Assembly: GCA_942492055.1 (NCBI GenBank)
Contig: CALODP010000015.1
Coordinates: 434,001 to 498,000 of the forward strand
Length of the DNA stretch: 64,000 nt
Direction of reading: 5' to 3'
Origin: CALODP01 sp942492055
GTDB lineage: Bacteria > Bacteroidota > Ignavibacteria > Ignavibacteriales > Melioribacteraceae
The position numbers were made by a program, and so were the translations under genes. The notes under the pieces were generated by a model. The model was not told the DNA's origin. It saw only the letters and a program-made list of their open reading frames with translations, and made no database searches. This document shows, piece after piece, positions 15,138 through 24,394 of this stretch (position 1 is the stretch's first letter; every line of letters starts with the position of its first letter).

Positions 15138-16784
15138 TTATAGCATTGGTATCTTTACACCCATTTCCTTGGCGTTTTCTTTAGCGCGGTCGTATCCCGC
15201 GTCAGCGTGACGAACAATTCCCATACCCGGATCGTAAGTAAGTACTCTTTCCAACCTTTCTTCGGCTTCTTTGGTTCCGTCGGCAACCACAACCATACCG
15301 GCGTGGATAGATTTACCAATCCCGACACCGCCGCCATGATGAACCGAAACCCAGCTAGCTCCGCCGATAGCGTTCAGCAAAGCGTTCAATATCGGCCAGT
15401 CGGCAATCGCGTCGCTACCGTCTTTCATCGATTCTGTTTCTCTGTATGGAGAAGCGACCGATCCGCAATCGAGATGATCGCGACCAATAACGATAGGGGC
15501 GCTAACTTTACCATCGGCAACCAATTGATTGAAGATTTTGCCCATCTTCGCTCTGGCGCCGTATCCCAGCCAACATATTCTGGAAGGAAGACCTTGGAAA
15601 TGTACTTTTTCCTGAGCCAATTTAATCCATCGGATCAAGGCTTCGTCTTCCGGGAATGCTTCCATCACAGCTTTATCTGTTTCGTAAATATCTTTCGGAT
15701 CCCCCGAGAGAGCTGCCCATCGGAAAGGACCTTTACCGTCGCAGAAAAGGGGACGAATATAAGCCGGAACGAATCCGGGGAAATCGAACGCATTTTCCAC
15801 ACCGTTTTCTTTAGCTTCACCACGAATATTATTACCGTAATCGAAGGTGATTGCTCCTTTCTTTTGCAACTCAAGCATCGCTTTTAGGTGAGTTACAATA
15901 GTAGCTCTCGATTTTGCGATGTAGCTATCGGGATCGGATTCTCTAAGTTTCAGAGCCTCTTGGTAAGGCATTCCCATAGGAACATATCCGTTTAATGTAT
16001 CGTGTGCCGAAGTTTGATCCGTAAGAACGTCGGGAATAATTCCACGTTCGAGAATCTTCGGTAATAATTCTCCGGCATTTCCAACCAACCCAACCGAAAG
16101 GGCTTCTTTATTTTCTTTGGCCTTAAGCACCAAATCCAAAGCCTCGTCGAGGTCTTCGGTAATTTTATCGATATAGCCTGTTTCCAAGCGTTTCTCAATT
16201 CTTTCACGGTCGACATCTATACCTAAGAAGGCGGCGCCATTCATAGTAGCCGCTAAAGGTTGAGCTCCCCCCATACCGCCAAGGCCCGCGGTAAGTAGGA
16301 ATTTTCCGGCCAAAGTTCCGTCGAAATGTTGTTTAGCGCATTCGGCGAAAGTTTCGTAAGTACCTTGCAAGATTCCCTGAGTGCCGATATATATCCAGCT
16401 ACCGGCGGTCATTTGCCCGTACATAGTAAGGCCGAGTTTCTCAAGACGTCTGAATTCATCCCAATTAGCCCAGTCGGGCACCAACATTGAATTCGAAATG
16501 ATAACTCTCGGAGCGTTTTCGTGAGTTTTGAAAACGGCAACCGGTTTACCTGATTGAACCAAAAGTGTTTCGTCATTTTCAAGATTTTTCAAAGAATCAA
16601 CAATCTTGTCAAATGCTTCCCAAGTTCTGGCCGCTTTACCGATACCACCGTATACAACAAGATCGTTCGGTTTTTCGGCTACTTCGGGGTCGAGATTATT
16701 CATCAGCATTCTTAAAGCTGCTTCCTGAATCCAGCTTTTACAGCTGAGCTCAGTACCATGTGGTGCTTTTATTGTTCTTTCCAT
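15138..16784 (-). CDS. hutU: urocanate hydratase
   Basis: Second step of histidine breakdown: hydrates urocanate to imidazolonepropionate using tightly bound NAD as electrophile. 548 residues, normal length. The N-terminus begins directly with the family core; TAGLGGMGGAQPLA is the NAD loop and ICWLGYGARAKMG holds the active-site cysteine. hutH, hutI and hutG are not in the window, so the pathway is either scattered or incomplete. It starts 1 base after the small unknown gene upstream and so is probably co-transcribed with it and add. Confidence 0.95.
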   Translation of the reverse strand: MERTIKAPHGTELSCKSWIQEAALRMLMNNLDPEVAEKPNDLVVYGGIGKAARTWEAFDKIVDSLKNLENDETLLVQSGKPVAVFKTHENAPRVIISNSMLVPDWANWDEFRRLEKLGLTMYGQMTAGSWIYIGTQGILQGTYETFAECAKQHFDGTLAGKFLLTAGLGGMGGAQPLAATMNGAAFLGIDVDRERIEKRLETGYIDKITEDLDEALDLVLKAKENKEALSVGLVGNAGELLPKILERGIIPDVLTDQTSAHDTLNGYVPMGMPYQEALKLRESDPDSYIAKSRATIVTHLKAMLELQKKGAITFDYGNNIRGEAKENGVENAFDFPGFVPAYIRPLFCDGKGPFRWAALSGDPKDIYETDKAVMEAFPEDEALIRWIKLAQEKVHFQGLPSRICWLGYGARAKMGKIFNQLVADGKVSAPIVIGRDHLDCGSVASPYRETESMKDGSDAIADWPILNALLNAIGGASWVSVHHGGGVGIGKSIHAGMVVVADGTKEAEERLERVLTYDPGMGIVRHADAGYDRAKENAKEMGVKIPML

Positions 16785-16785
16785 G

Positions 16786-17124
16786 TCATTCTTTAAAATG
16801 GTTAGTTAATAATGAATTATATTGTTTGTACATAGACCTTAGAAGCCATCTTTTCAAGAAATTGCTTTTGGAGATTTGCTTATCTATATACTTAGCGTTC
16901 TCTTCCAAGTGTCTTGTGAATCGTACCTTTTCGTCTTTAGTAAGTTTCACCGAAGTCCTATCTTCCGCAACTTTATCCATTATCGAGTTAAAAGCTTTTA
17001 CATCGGAGAGGAATCTGTTATCCTGATTCATCTGTCCAATAGCTTGCTTACAAAATGTTGTTATTAGTTTCGCCTCATTTTTATCGAATTCGAAGTCGTA
17101 GTTTTTGAATAATTTCTTTTTCAT
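16786..17124 (-). CDS. conserved-looking small protein of unknown function between add and hutU
   Basis: A 112-residue, strongly charged and probably all-helical protein (KNEAKLITTFCKQAIGQMNQ, DEKVRFTRHLEENAKYI, FLKRWLLRSMYKQYNSLL). It has no signal peptide or membrane segment. AAGGAAATC precedes the ATG. It is 7 bases from add and 1 base from hutU, so it is translated as part of that operon. I recognise no family. Confidence 0.75.
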   Translation of the reverse strand: MKKKLFKNYDFEFDKNEAKLITTFCKQAIGQMNQDNRFLSDVKAFNSIMDKVAEDRTSVKLTKDEKVRFTRHLEENAKYIDKQISKSNFLKRWLLRSMYKQYNSLLTNHFKE

Positions 17125-17131
17125 GATTTCC

Positions 17132-18220
17132 TTATAGCTTTAATGTCAGTAATTTATCTTTCATTTCCTGATATCCCGGCTTGATGATATCGTAGATATA
17201 TCGGAGTCTTTCCTTATAAGGAATAAAGGCGGACTTCATAGCGTTAAGAGTAAGTTTCTCAACATCATCAAGAGTGATATCGAACATTTCAATCGCAGTT
17301 AAATATTCTTTAGTAAGGGTAGTGTCGCTCATAAGCCTGTCGTCAGTATTGAGGAATACCCTGAAATTATTTTTGAAGAAGTAGATAAAAGGATGATTAT
17401 CCAATTTGTCGATTGCTCCGGTATGAACATTACTAAGGAGGCATATCTCAAGTGGAATTCTTTTATCGAGAACATATTGGGCTAAAGTTCCGAGTGAAAC
17501 AACTTCGCCGTTTTTATCGAATACAATATCTTCGGTTAATCGTGTGGCATGGCCGATACGATGAGCACCGCAATATTGAATTGCTTGCCAGATAGATTCT
17601 TTTCCGAAAGCTTCCCCGGCGTGAATAGTGATGTTGAAGTTTTCGCGCATTATATATTGAAAAGCGTCCAGATGTTTTTTGGGTGGATAACCACCTTCTT
17701 CACCGGCAAGATCGAAACCTACTACACCCTGGTTGCGATAGTTAACCGCAAGCTCGGCAATTTCGAGAGAGTTTTTCATATTGCGCATACCGCAAAGAAT
17801 GACTCCGTATCCGACTCCGAAATCTTTCTTCCCTCGTTCCAGTCCGTTAAGAACAGCAGTCATAACATCGTCGTAATACAAGCCGTTTTCGAGATGCAGT
17901 ATAGGGGCGAATCGTGTTTCCACGTAGCAGACACCATCTTCGGCCATATCTTCTATCATTTCGTAAGCAACTCTTTCGAGTCCTTCCTTGGTTTGCATTA
18001 CAGCGCAAGTATGCTGAAAGCCTTGGAGATACTCTACCAGATTCCCTTTATTGGCTCCACGATGGAACCATTGGGCCAATTCTTCCGGGTTATGGGTAGG
18101 TAATTCTTTATAGTTAATATCGTTTGCTAATTCAATTACGGTTTGAGGACGGAGACCTCCGTCGAGATGGTCGTGAAGTTGAACTTTTGGTACCTTTTTG
18201 ATAATTTCCGCAGTCTTCAA
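17132..18220 (-). CDS. add: adenosine deaminase
   Basis: Zinc hydrolase converting adenosine to inosine. 362 residues. HDHLDGGLRP gives the first metal histidines, TIHAGEA the catalytic HAGE, GHATRL the next, and FLNTDDRLMSDTTLTKEY the metal aspartate region. The start is a TTG at 18220, fixed by GAGGT four bases upstream. First gene of the add - small protein - hutU - serA minus-strand run. Confidence 0.92.
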   Translation of the reverse strand: MKTAEIIKKVPKVQLHDHLDGGLRPQTVIELANDINYKELPTHNPEELAQWFHRGANKGNLVEYLQGFQHTCAVMQTKEGLERVAYEMIEDMAEDGVCYVETRFAPILHLENGLYYDDVMTAVLNGLERGKKDFGVGYGVILCGMRNMKNSLEIAELAVNYRNQGVVGFDLAGEEGGYPPKKHLDAFQYIMRENFNITIHAGEAFGKESIWQAIQYCGAHRIGHATRLTEDIVFDKNGEVVSLGTLAQYVLDKRIPLEICLLSNVHTGAIDKLDNHPFIYFFKNNFRVFLNTDDRLMSDTTLTKEYLTAIEMFDITLDDVEKLTLNAMKSAFIPYKERLRYIYDIIKPGYQEMKDKLLTLKL

Positions 18221-18321
18221 GTTTACCTCAATTTTAGTTCAAAAAATATCTTTTTTGCTCCCTAAAATCAATAAAGAGTAAGGCATAATAACAATAAATA
18301 TGATTTAATGTAAAGTAATGC

Positions 18322-18366
18322 GGACAAATTTGTCCTTGACTATCCATTTGAATAGTGGTAATTTTT
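18322..18366 (+). promoter_or_regulatory. promoter with palindromic operator for the TPR lipoprotein
   Basis: GGACAAATTTGTCC (18322-18335) is a perfect 14-bp palindrome touching TTGACT (18336-18341). A TAATTT lies 17 bases on, at 18359; read the Bacteroidota way it is TTG-N20-TAATTTTT. The palindrome is well placed for a dimeric regulator acting on this promoter. Transcription would start about 35 bases ahead of the gene. Confidence 0.55.
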
Positions 18367-18407
18367 CGAAGTTGGAATCTGATTATTTATAACCAAAAGG
18401 AGTAATA

Positions 18408-19544
18408 ATGAAAAAACTCGTAGCTATTATTTCCATTCTAGCTATTAGCTTATTGGCTGTTGGATGTGCTTCAACTAATATTACAAGTGCCAAATTATAT
18501 ATTCAGCAGAAAAATTATAAGAAAGCACAAGAAGCCTTACAAAAAGAAATTACAAAGAATCCTAAAAGTGACGAAGGATATTATCTTTTAGGCTATGTTT
18601 ACGGTCAGATGGAAAATATTCCTGATATGATTAAAAACTTCGACAAATCTTTGGAAATCAGTAAAAAGTTTGAAAAAGATGTTAACGATTCGAAGAAATA
18701 TTACTGGCAGACAAGCTTTAACAGAGGTGTGAATTATTTTAATAAAGGTGCTAAAGCTGCTGCTCCTGATACGGCAAAAATATTCTACAACAAAGCAATT
18801 GAGACTTTCAACAATGGTATTCTTTGCCAACCTGATTCCGTAGGTACATATAAGAACTTAGCATTTGCTTATATGAATTTAGGGGACAAAGACAAAGCAA
18901 TCGAACCTTTGAAGAAAATTGTAGAATTGAGCAAAACAGCCGATTCATACGCAATGTTGGGTGAAATATATTACAACAAAGGTGTTCAATTACAGAGCGA
19001 AGGTGACAGCGCGAAAGCTATGGAGCTTTTCGACAAGACTTTGGCATTGTTAGGAGAAGGTAAAAAACTTCATTCTTCCGATACAAACATTTTGATGTTG
19101 TTATCCAACACTTATGTTGCAGCAAACAAATTGGATGTAGCTATGGATACTTTCAAGGAAAGTGTTGCAGCTGATCCTGAAAATAAAATTTACAGATATA
19201 ACTACGGTGTTCTTTTATTAGGGGCTAAAGATTATGATAATGCAGCAGAACAGTTCGCTAAAGCAATTGCTTTGGATTCCGAATATATGGTTGCTTATTA
19301 TAACTTAGGCGTTACTTATTTGAAACAGGGTGCCGAAGCTCAGCAGAAAGCTATTGACGAAGATAGTGGCGACGAAAGCTATAAAGAATATTTCAAACAA
19401 TGTGTTGATCCATTGAAAAAATATTTGGAACTCAAACCTGAAGATAGCAAAGTATGGGAATTCTTAGGAAAAGTATACGCTAACTTAGGAATGGGCGACG
19501 AGTCAAAAGACGCATTCGAAAAAGCTGATCAGTACAGACAATAA
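18408..19544 (+). CDS. tetratricopeptide-repeat lipoprotein
   Basis: 378 residues. The signal sequence ends in lipobox LAVGC with Cys20 as the lipid anchor, so the protein sits on the inner or outer membrane facing the periplasm. At least six TPR units follow (YIQQKNYKKAQEALQKEI, GTYKNLAFAYMNLGDKDKAI, YRYNYGVLLLGAKDYDNAAEQF, AYYNLGVTYLKQGAEAQ and others), suggesting a scaffold for protein contacts. AAAGGAG precedes the ATG. It has its own promoter and terminator, so it is a single-gene unit. The partner is unknown. Confidence 0.88.
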   Translation: MKKLVAIISILAISLLAVGCASTNITSAKLYIQQKNYKKAQEALQKEITKNPKSDEGYYLLGYVYGQMENIPDMIKNFDKSLEISKKFEKDVNDSKKYYWQTSFNRGVNYFNKGAKAAAPDTAKIFYNKAIETFNNGILCQPDSVGTYKNLAFAYMNLGDKDKAIEPLKKIVELSKTADSYAMLGEIYYNKGVQLQSEGDSAKAMELFDKTLALLGEGKKLHSSDTNILMLLSNTYVAANKLDVAMDTFKESVAADPENKIYRYNYGVLLLGAKDYDNAAEQFAKAIALDSEYMVAYYNLGVTYLKQGAEAQQKAIDEDSGDESYKEYFKQCVDPLKKYLELKPEDSKVWEFLGKVYANLGMGDESKDAFEKADQYRQ

Positions 19545-19566
19545 GATAGTCCGTATTAAGTTTTAT

Positions 19567-19604
19567 GCCCACGATTAGAATAGTTACTGGTCGTGGGCTT
19601 TTTT
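19567..19604 (+). terminator. terminator after the TPR lipoprotein
   Basis: GCCCACGA (19567-19574) pairs with TCGTGGGC (19591-19598), followed by TTTTTT. Confidence 0.85.
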
Positions 19605-19626
19605 AATTCTGAAAAACGAGGTGATT

Positions 19627-19953
19627 ATGGAACAGAATAACGAAAAGAAAGGGCAGCAGATCAATATAGAGTTGGGTGAAAAAGAGGCTGAAGGAATCTA
19701 TTCCAACTTAGCTATTATAACTCATTCACCGGCCGAATTTATTATTGATTTCACACGAGTAGTACCGGGCGTTCCGAAAGCTAAGGTTCATTCTCGTATT
19801 ATTACAACTCCTCAACACGCTAAGATGTTAATGAGAGCACTCCAAGATAATATAGATAAATTCGAAGCTCGTTTCGGAGAAATCAAATTGGAGAATCAGC
19901 CCAACCAGCAATTTGGCTTCACAAATCCGCAGAATAATGAAAAAATAAATTAA
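19627..19953 (+). CDS. DUF3467 family protein
   Basis: 108-residue cytoplasmic protein. The core AIITHSPAEFIIDFTRVVPG ... VHSRIITTPQHAKMLMRALQDNI is the DUF3467 signature, a small family of unknown function common in Bacteroidota. The ATG at 19627 follows GAGGTG at the right distance; the GTG at 19621 is part of that site. It has terminators on both sides and is a single-gene unit. Confidence 0.88.
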   Translation: MEQNNEKKGQQINIELGEKEAEGIYSNLAIITHSPAEFIIDFTRVVPGVPKAKVHSRIITTPQHAKMLMRALQDNIDKFEARFGEIKLENQPNQQFGFTNPQNNEKIN

Positions 19954-19980
19954 TCTGAAGTGCAACACTTCAGATTTTTA
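19953..19980 (+). terminator. terminator after the DUF3467 gene
   Basis: ATCTGAAGTG, loop CAA, CACTTCAGAT, then TTTTTA. The 10-bp stem begins at the stop codon. Confidence 0.85.
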
Positions 19981-20128
19981 TTTTCATTCCTTTCTTCAAA
20001 CTAAAATAAATTGTATTTTCCAATTGATTATCTAATCCGTTTCTCACCGAATTCTAGAGGGGTCTTAATTCGGGAATTTTTCTATGTACAGTAAAATAAA
20101 TATCAAATAAAAGATTTTAGGAGGAGCT

Positions 20129-21235
20129 ATGAAAAAGCTTCCGCTAATTGTTTTACTTGGGATACTCGTGTTCGCTCCATTTACTGGTGCAAAGGCTCAA
20201 CAACAGGTTACAATCGATTTGCAAGTTTTCGGTAATTTGCCTGAAGTAGATTTTGCTGCATTTGCCGTAATTGAGGATCTCGAGGGTGCGCCTCGTATAA
20301 TGCAAATAACCATGACTCCGCAAAACGTTATGGTTTATGTGGAAGGTGCGCTTGAATGGAAAAAGCCGGGAAGTAGTATTTTCGAAAGGCTATTCTTTTT
20401 TAAAACAAAACCTTTTCTTTCCAGAAATTTTTCAAATGAAGAGATCGGTAATACCGATATCAAGATTGATGATAGCGATTCTCCGAATGATGATCTTGCC
20501 GATGAAAATTTGAAGAGAGGAAAGCCGACAGGAACTTACCGAATTACTCTTCAAGTATTTTCTCCCGATGGCACTTTCTTAAGTCAGGATATGGAGGAAC
20601 TCGATTTTTCGAATCCTACTCAAACAATTGCTATTACTTCACCTCAGGCAAATACTTCCTATGATATCGGCTCGGTTTTAGCTACATGGACCGAGGTGCC
20701 GGGAGTGGAAGGATATGAAATTACCGCAAACGTAAGAAAGCGTTCTCGCCAATCTTTGGAAGAGGCTTTGGCTTTCGGAACCCCAATTATAGATAAAGTG
20801 AATATCGGTAATGTTACAATGGCCAATTTGCGTCAATATTTATCACGCGAATGGTTACCGGGGCAGGAAATAGTATTCCAAGTAGCGGCTATTATACCGC
20901 GACCGGGTGGGAATGAAAGATTATATAGCGATATAGTTAATTTTAGATTGAAAACCGATGATACCGGTGAACTAAATAAGGATATGCTTAATCTGTTGTC
21001 TAATGTAGAGTTCGATTTATCCAAATTAACTCAAACTGGTGGCAGTTTGAAAGGGGATAAGAGAAGGATTCGCCAAATATTGACAATGCTTTCCAACGGT
21101 GAGATTGATCTTTCTAATGTTAGGATTACTACCGGAGAGGGTGCTGTTCTTACTGAAGCTGAAGTAAAGGCGATAATTAACTATTTGCAGAACAACCCAC
21201 GCTCGGTTGTTAATATGCGATTTATTGAAGACTAA
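20129..21235 (+). CDS. secreted protein with fibronectin-like domain, unknown function
   Basis: 368 residues with a clear signal peptide (MKKLPLIVLLGILVFAPFTGAKAQ). The middle (about 170-280: ITSPQANTSYDIGSVLATW ... FQVAAIIPRPGG) looks like a fibronectin type III-like beta sandwich. The C-terminal 80 residues are helical. AGGAGG precedes the ATG. It is separated by 14 bases or fewer from a FecR-domain gene and heads a likely four-gene operon ending in a CHASE2 cyclase, which suggests an envelope role connected to that sensor. Confidence 0.75.
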   Translation: MKKLPLIVLLGILVFAPFTGAKAQQQVTIDLQVFGNLPEVDFAAFAVIEDLEGAPRIMQITMTPQNVMVYVEGALEWKKPGSSIFERLFFFKTKPFLSRNFSNEEIGNTDIKIDDSDSPNDDLADENLKRGKPTGTYRITLQVFSPDGTFLSQDMEELDFSNPTQTIAITSPQANTSYDIGSVLATWTEVPGVEGYEITANVRKRSRQSLEEALAFGTPIIDKVNIGNVTMANLRQYLSREWLPGQEIVFQVAAIIPRPGGNERLYSDIVNFRLKTDDTGELNKDMLNLLSNVEFDLSKLTQTGGSLKGDKRRIRQILTMLSNGEIDLSNVRITTGEGAVLTEAEVKAIINYLQNNPRSVVNMRFIED

Positions 21236-21249
21236 TATTGGTGAGAAAA

Positions 21250-21957
21250 ATGAAAAACATAAAAAATATTACTGTTCTTTTATTAATAGTAATTCTCACT
21301 TCAGTGTTTGTCGGGTGGAGTAATAACCCAAACGAAACACCGATTGCTTTGATAAAGAAGATTGTCAAAGATGTAAATTATAAAGACTCTGAAGCCTCCG
21401 AATGGGAATTAGCTAAAACAGGTGTACCGTTAAAGGATGGGCAAGAAGTTAAGACCGGATTCAAATCTTTGGCTCTTATTCTTTTTACCGATGGTTCAGG
21501 ACTTTTGCGTGTAAGGGAAAATTCCATTGCTCACATTTACGGTAAAAAGGAAGCCAGACGAATCGATAAAAATACCTTTATTCAGAAAGGTGTTGTCGGT
21601 TTCGATGTAAATAAACAGGAAGATGAAGAATTTAAATTCACTACTCCTACGGCTGTGGCGTCGATTAGAGGAACTGCCGGTTATATTGGAGTTGATCAGG
21701 ATAGTTCAACTACTATCGTATGCGAAAGAGGGTTGATTGAATTCCAGGGGACATCCGGCAGTAAGGAATCGGGAAGTGTTTCCGGGGGCGGATCTGCAAT
21801 AATAGGAAAAGACGGCAAGGTTCGTAAAGGTGGAATCGACGACCAAATGAATAAAAAATTAAGAGAATCAAAAGTAGAAGAGACTAAGAAAATCAGGATA
21901 AAAACCGAACAAGGTACATTGGAAATTGAATATTATCCTGAACAGAATATTAAATAA
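21250..21957 (+). CDS. FecR-domain protein, exported
   Basis: 235 residues. N-terminal hydrophobic segment (NITVLLLIVILTSVFVGW) acts as signal or anchor. The FecR domain covers about 60-160: VPLKDGQEVKTGFKSLALILF, LRVRENSIAHIYGK and FKFTTPTAVASIRGTAGYIGV are diagnostic. FecR domains are periplasmic and relay signals or bind ligands. The C-terminus is Gly/Ser-rich, then charged. The start ATG 21250 is supported by GGTGAG four bases ahead; TTG 21238 and GTG 21241 are alternatives. Confidence 0.85.
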   Translation: MKNIKNITVLLLIVILTSVFVGWSNNPNETPIALIKKIVKDVNYKDSEASEWELAKTGVPLKDGQEVKTGFKSLALILFTDGSGLLRVRENSIAHIYGKKEARRIDKNTFIQKGVVGFDVNKQEDEEFKFTTPTAVASIRGTAGYIGVDQDSSTTIVCERGLIEFQGTSGSKESGSVSGGGSAIIGKDGKVRKGGIDDQMNKKLRESKVEETKKIRIKTEQGTLEIEYYPEQNIK

Positions 21958-21981
21958 TTAGGGAATGCTAAGGAGGAGACA

Positions 21982-24384
21982 GTGAATAAAATTGGGGCTA
22001 TTTTAAGAATGCGGTTGTTCACGCTTTTATTCTTAATCTCGATTATTCCTGCAGTAACTACCGCACAAGTAAGCGGATATATATCTTCCGTAACGACGGA
22101 TGAGGCAATAGAAAAGGAACCATTAAAAATTAATGCCGAGGTTTTGCAGACAAGCGCGATATCTAATATCCGAATTGCCTATAAATCCTTTGAGGAGAGC
22201 GAATTTATAATCGCCGATATGGAATTTATAGGATCAATGGCGAGTTTTGTAATTCCTTCGGAAAAGGTAGCTTTACCATTTGTTACTTACTATCTAATTA
22301 TAGATAAGAAAGATGGAACAGTTGAAACCTATCCACAAGGGATACCTGAAATGGGAAAACCTATTGAGGTAGAAGTAGCTGCCAAAAGTGAGAAAGACCA
22401 AGAAGTTTTGGTGCTGAGTCCTGCAAAAGGCGAGACAGTAGCTTTGGATGATTTGTTTATTTCGGTTTCTCTTGTTCGTGCCAGTGAAAATGTTAATTCG
22501 CAAGCGACTAAGATATATCTGAACGGTGAAGATATTTCCGATAAACTATTGTTTGCCGGGGATTTGATTCTATTCTACGCTAATAACTTTCCCGGAACAG
22601 CTACGATGGGGAGCCAATCTCTTCTCATTGAACTTTACGATAACGAAGGGGAGCTTTATCACGCCGTCAAAAGGAATTTTGTAACCGTTGAGGATGATTA
22701 TTTTCTGAAAGCCGCCAATCGATTTAAGTATAAGATCAATATGGAAGGGGAATCGAGAAATGAGAATTTCGATAAGAAATCGAAATGGTTTAATAATTTT
22801 TCCACCTCGCTTCAAAGTACATATAAAGATTGGCAATTTAACGGACAAGTATATTTGACATCGGAAGAGGATGACAAAACTCAACCCCAGCATAGATTCT
22901 CGGCAACAATTGAGAATGATTGGTTGAAAGTAAAAGCCGGCGATAGCTATCCATATTTTCCGAGTTTGATTATGAGCGGGAAAAGGGTAAGAGGAGTATC
23001 CGGAGGGTTGTATTTGGATTACTTCAATATTGAAGCTGCCTTCGGAGAGATTGCCAGGGAAATAGAAGGAAGTCTTTTGCAAACGTATTCTCGTGCCGAT
23101 GCTCCGTTGGGCTCGAATATTATTGAAATTGATTCCGCCAAATATAATCAGCCATTCGGTCAAGTTGATATGGGAATTTATAGTCGAGAGCTTTTTATTG
23201 TTCGACCCTCTTTCGGAAGCGGGGAAAATTTCCAATTAGGCTTTACATATCTTCATGCTAAAGATGACATGAAATCTATTGAGTTCGGTGCGCGTCCGGA
23301 AGAGAACGCTGTTATCGGTACTGATCTTAAAGTTGCTGTGGATGATCAGAATATTATTTTAACCGGTCAAGCGGCTGTTAGTCTTTTTAATTCGGATATT
23401 TCTTCCGGTACTTTGAGCGACAGCAAAATCGATTCGGTTTTCGGTGAGGATAGTTATTTTAACGCCGATACGGATATGATAAAAAGAATTAAGAATACTC
23501 TGAGCAAGTTCATAACAGTTAATCAATTTATCGGTCCGATAAATCCGCAAGAGCTTTCATCCCTTGGGGCAGAAGCTCAATTGCAAATGAATTACTTCAA
23601 TAATAATTTGAAGGCTTCTTATATTTACCGAGGAAACGATTACAGATCATTCGGGCAAGATTTTATCAGAACGGATGTAAAGGGATTTAATTTGTTCGAT
23701 CGAGTCCGTTTAATGGAGAATAAGCTTTTCCTTACGGCCGGATATGAAAGGTTGGAAGATAATCTTCAGGAAACAAAGCCGGCAACAACTATCTATCAGA
23801 CTTTGAATACATCGGTTTCCTATTTTCCGAGATCCAATTTCCCGAATATTACAGTCGGATATTCGAGATTCAAAAATGATAACGGTATTACAGAGGCGGA
23901 TACAAATAAAGCCGCAATGGTAAATGATATTACTAACAGATTCTATACAACATTGTCATACGGTTTCGATTACGGTGTAAAGCATAATTCTTCACTAAGT
24001 TTTATGACTTCAACCAGAGAGGATGATAGTCCGGCAAACTACGATGCTAATTATTTCTCAACTTCATTTTCTCTGAATAGTTATTGGAAAAGAAATCTCA
24101 CTAGCTTTTTTAGTTTGATGTATTATGCCAGTGATTTGGCCGGGAAAGAATATAACTATACCACACTTTCTTTCGGAGGAAAGTATAAGTTGATGGAGGA
24201 TAAGCTGGAATTATCTGCATCTCTTAGTCCTAGCTTCGGAGATTTCAAACGACAAGCTTTGGATTTTGTAGCTCAATATTTGGTAATGCAAAATCTCAGA
24301 TTGATTTTTCAAACACGTTTGTACCGAATACCGGATGAGGCCACAAATAGTATTACAGGCTTAACGGTAAGGTATAGAATATAG
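21982..24384 (+). CDS. large exported protein, probable outer-membrane beta barrel
   Basis: 800 residues, start GTG after AAGGAGGAGACA. It has an N-terminal signal peptide (LFTLLFLISIIPAVTTAQ). The first 230 residues look like Ig-like modules. From about 240 to the end alternating aromatic/polar strands recur (DWQFNGQVYLTSEED, LRLIFQTRLYRIPDEATN) and the protein ends in VRYRI, consistent with a beta barrel with a C-terminal strand. No family name is recognised. It lies between FecR and CHASE2-cyclase genes with gaps of 24 and 10 bases. Confidence 0.75.
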   Translation: MNKIGAILRMRLFTLLFLISIIPAVTTAQVSGYISSVTTDEAIEKEPLKINAEVLQTSAISNIRIAYKSFEESEFIIADMEFIGSMASFVIPSEKVALPFVTYYLIIDKKDGTVETYPQGIPEMGKPIEVEVAAKSEKDQEVLVLSPAKGETVALDDLFISVSLVRASENVNSQATKIYLNGEDISDKLLFAGDLILFYANNFPGTATMGSQSLLIELYDNEGELYHAVKRNFVTVEDDYFLKAANRFKYKINMEGESRNENFDKKSKWFNNFSTSLQSTYKDWQFNGQVYLTSEEDDKTQPQHRFSATIENDWLKVKAGDSYPYFPSLIMSGKRVRGVSGGLYLDYFNIEAAFGEIAREIEGSLLQTYSRADAPLGSNIIEIDSAKYNQPFGQVDMGIYSRELFIVRPSFGSGENFQLGFTYLHAKDDMKSIEFGARPEENAVIGTDLKVAVDDQNIILTGQAAVSLFNSDISSGTLSDSKIDSVFGEDSYFNADTDMIKRIKNTLSKFITVNQFIGPINPQELSSLGAEAQLQMNYFNNNLKASYIYRGNDYRSFGQDFIRTDVKGFNLFDRVRLMENKLFLTAGYERLEDNLQETKPATTIYQTLNTSVSYFPRSNFPNITVGYSRFKNDNGITEADTNKAAMVNDITNRFYTTLSYGFDYGVKHNSSLSFMTSTREDDSPANYDANYFSTSFSLNSYWKRNLTSFFSLMYYASDLAGKEYNYTTLSFGGKYKLMEDKLELSASLSPSFGDFKRQALDFVAQYLVMQNLRLIFQTRLYRIPDEATNSITGLTVRYRI

Positions 24385-24394
24385 TATTTACGGA

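Noticed and set aside
15207..15887. 226-codon plus-strand ORF over hutU
   Set aside because: Antisense shadow of the urocanase gene; no ribosome site or family.
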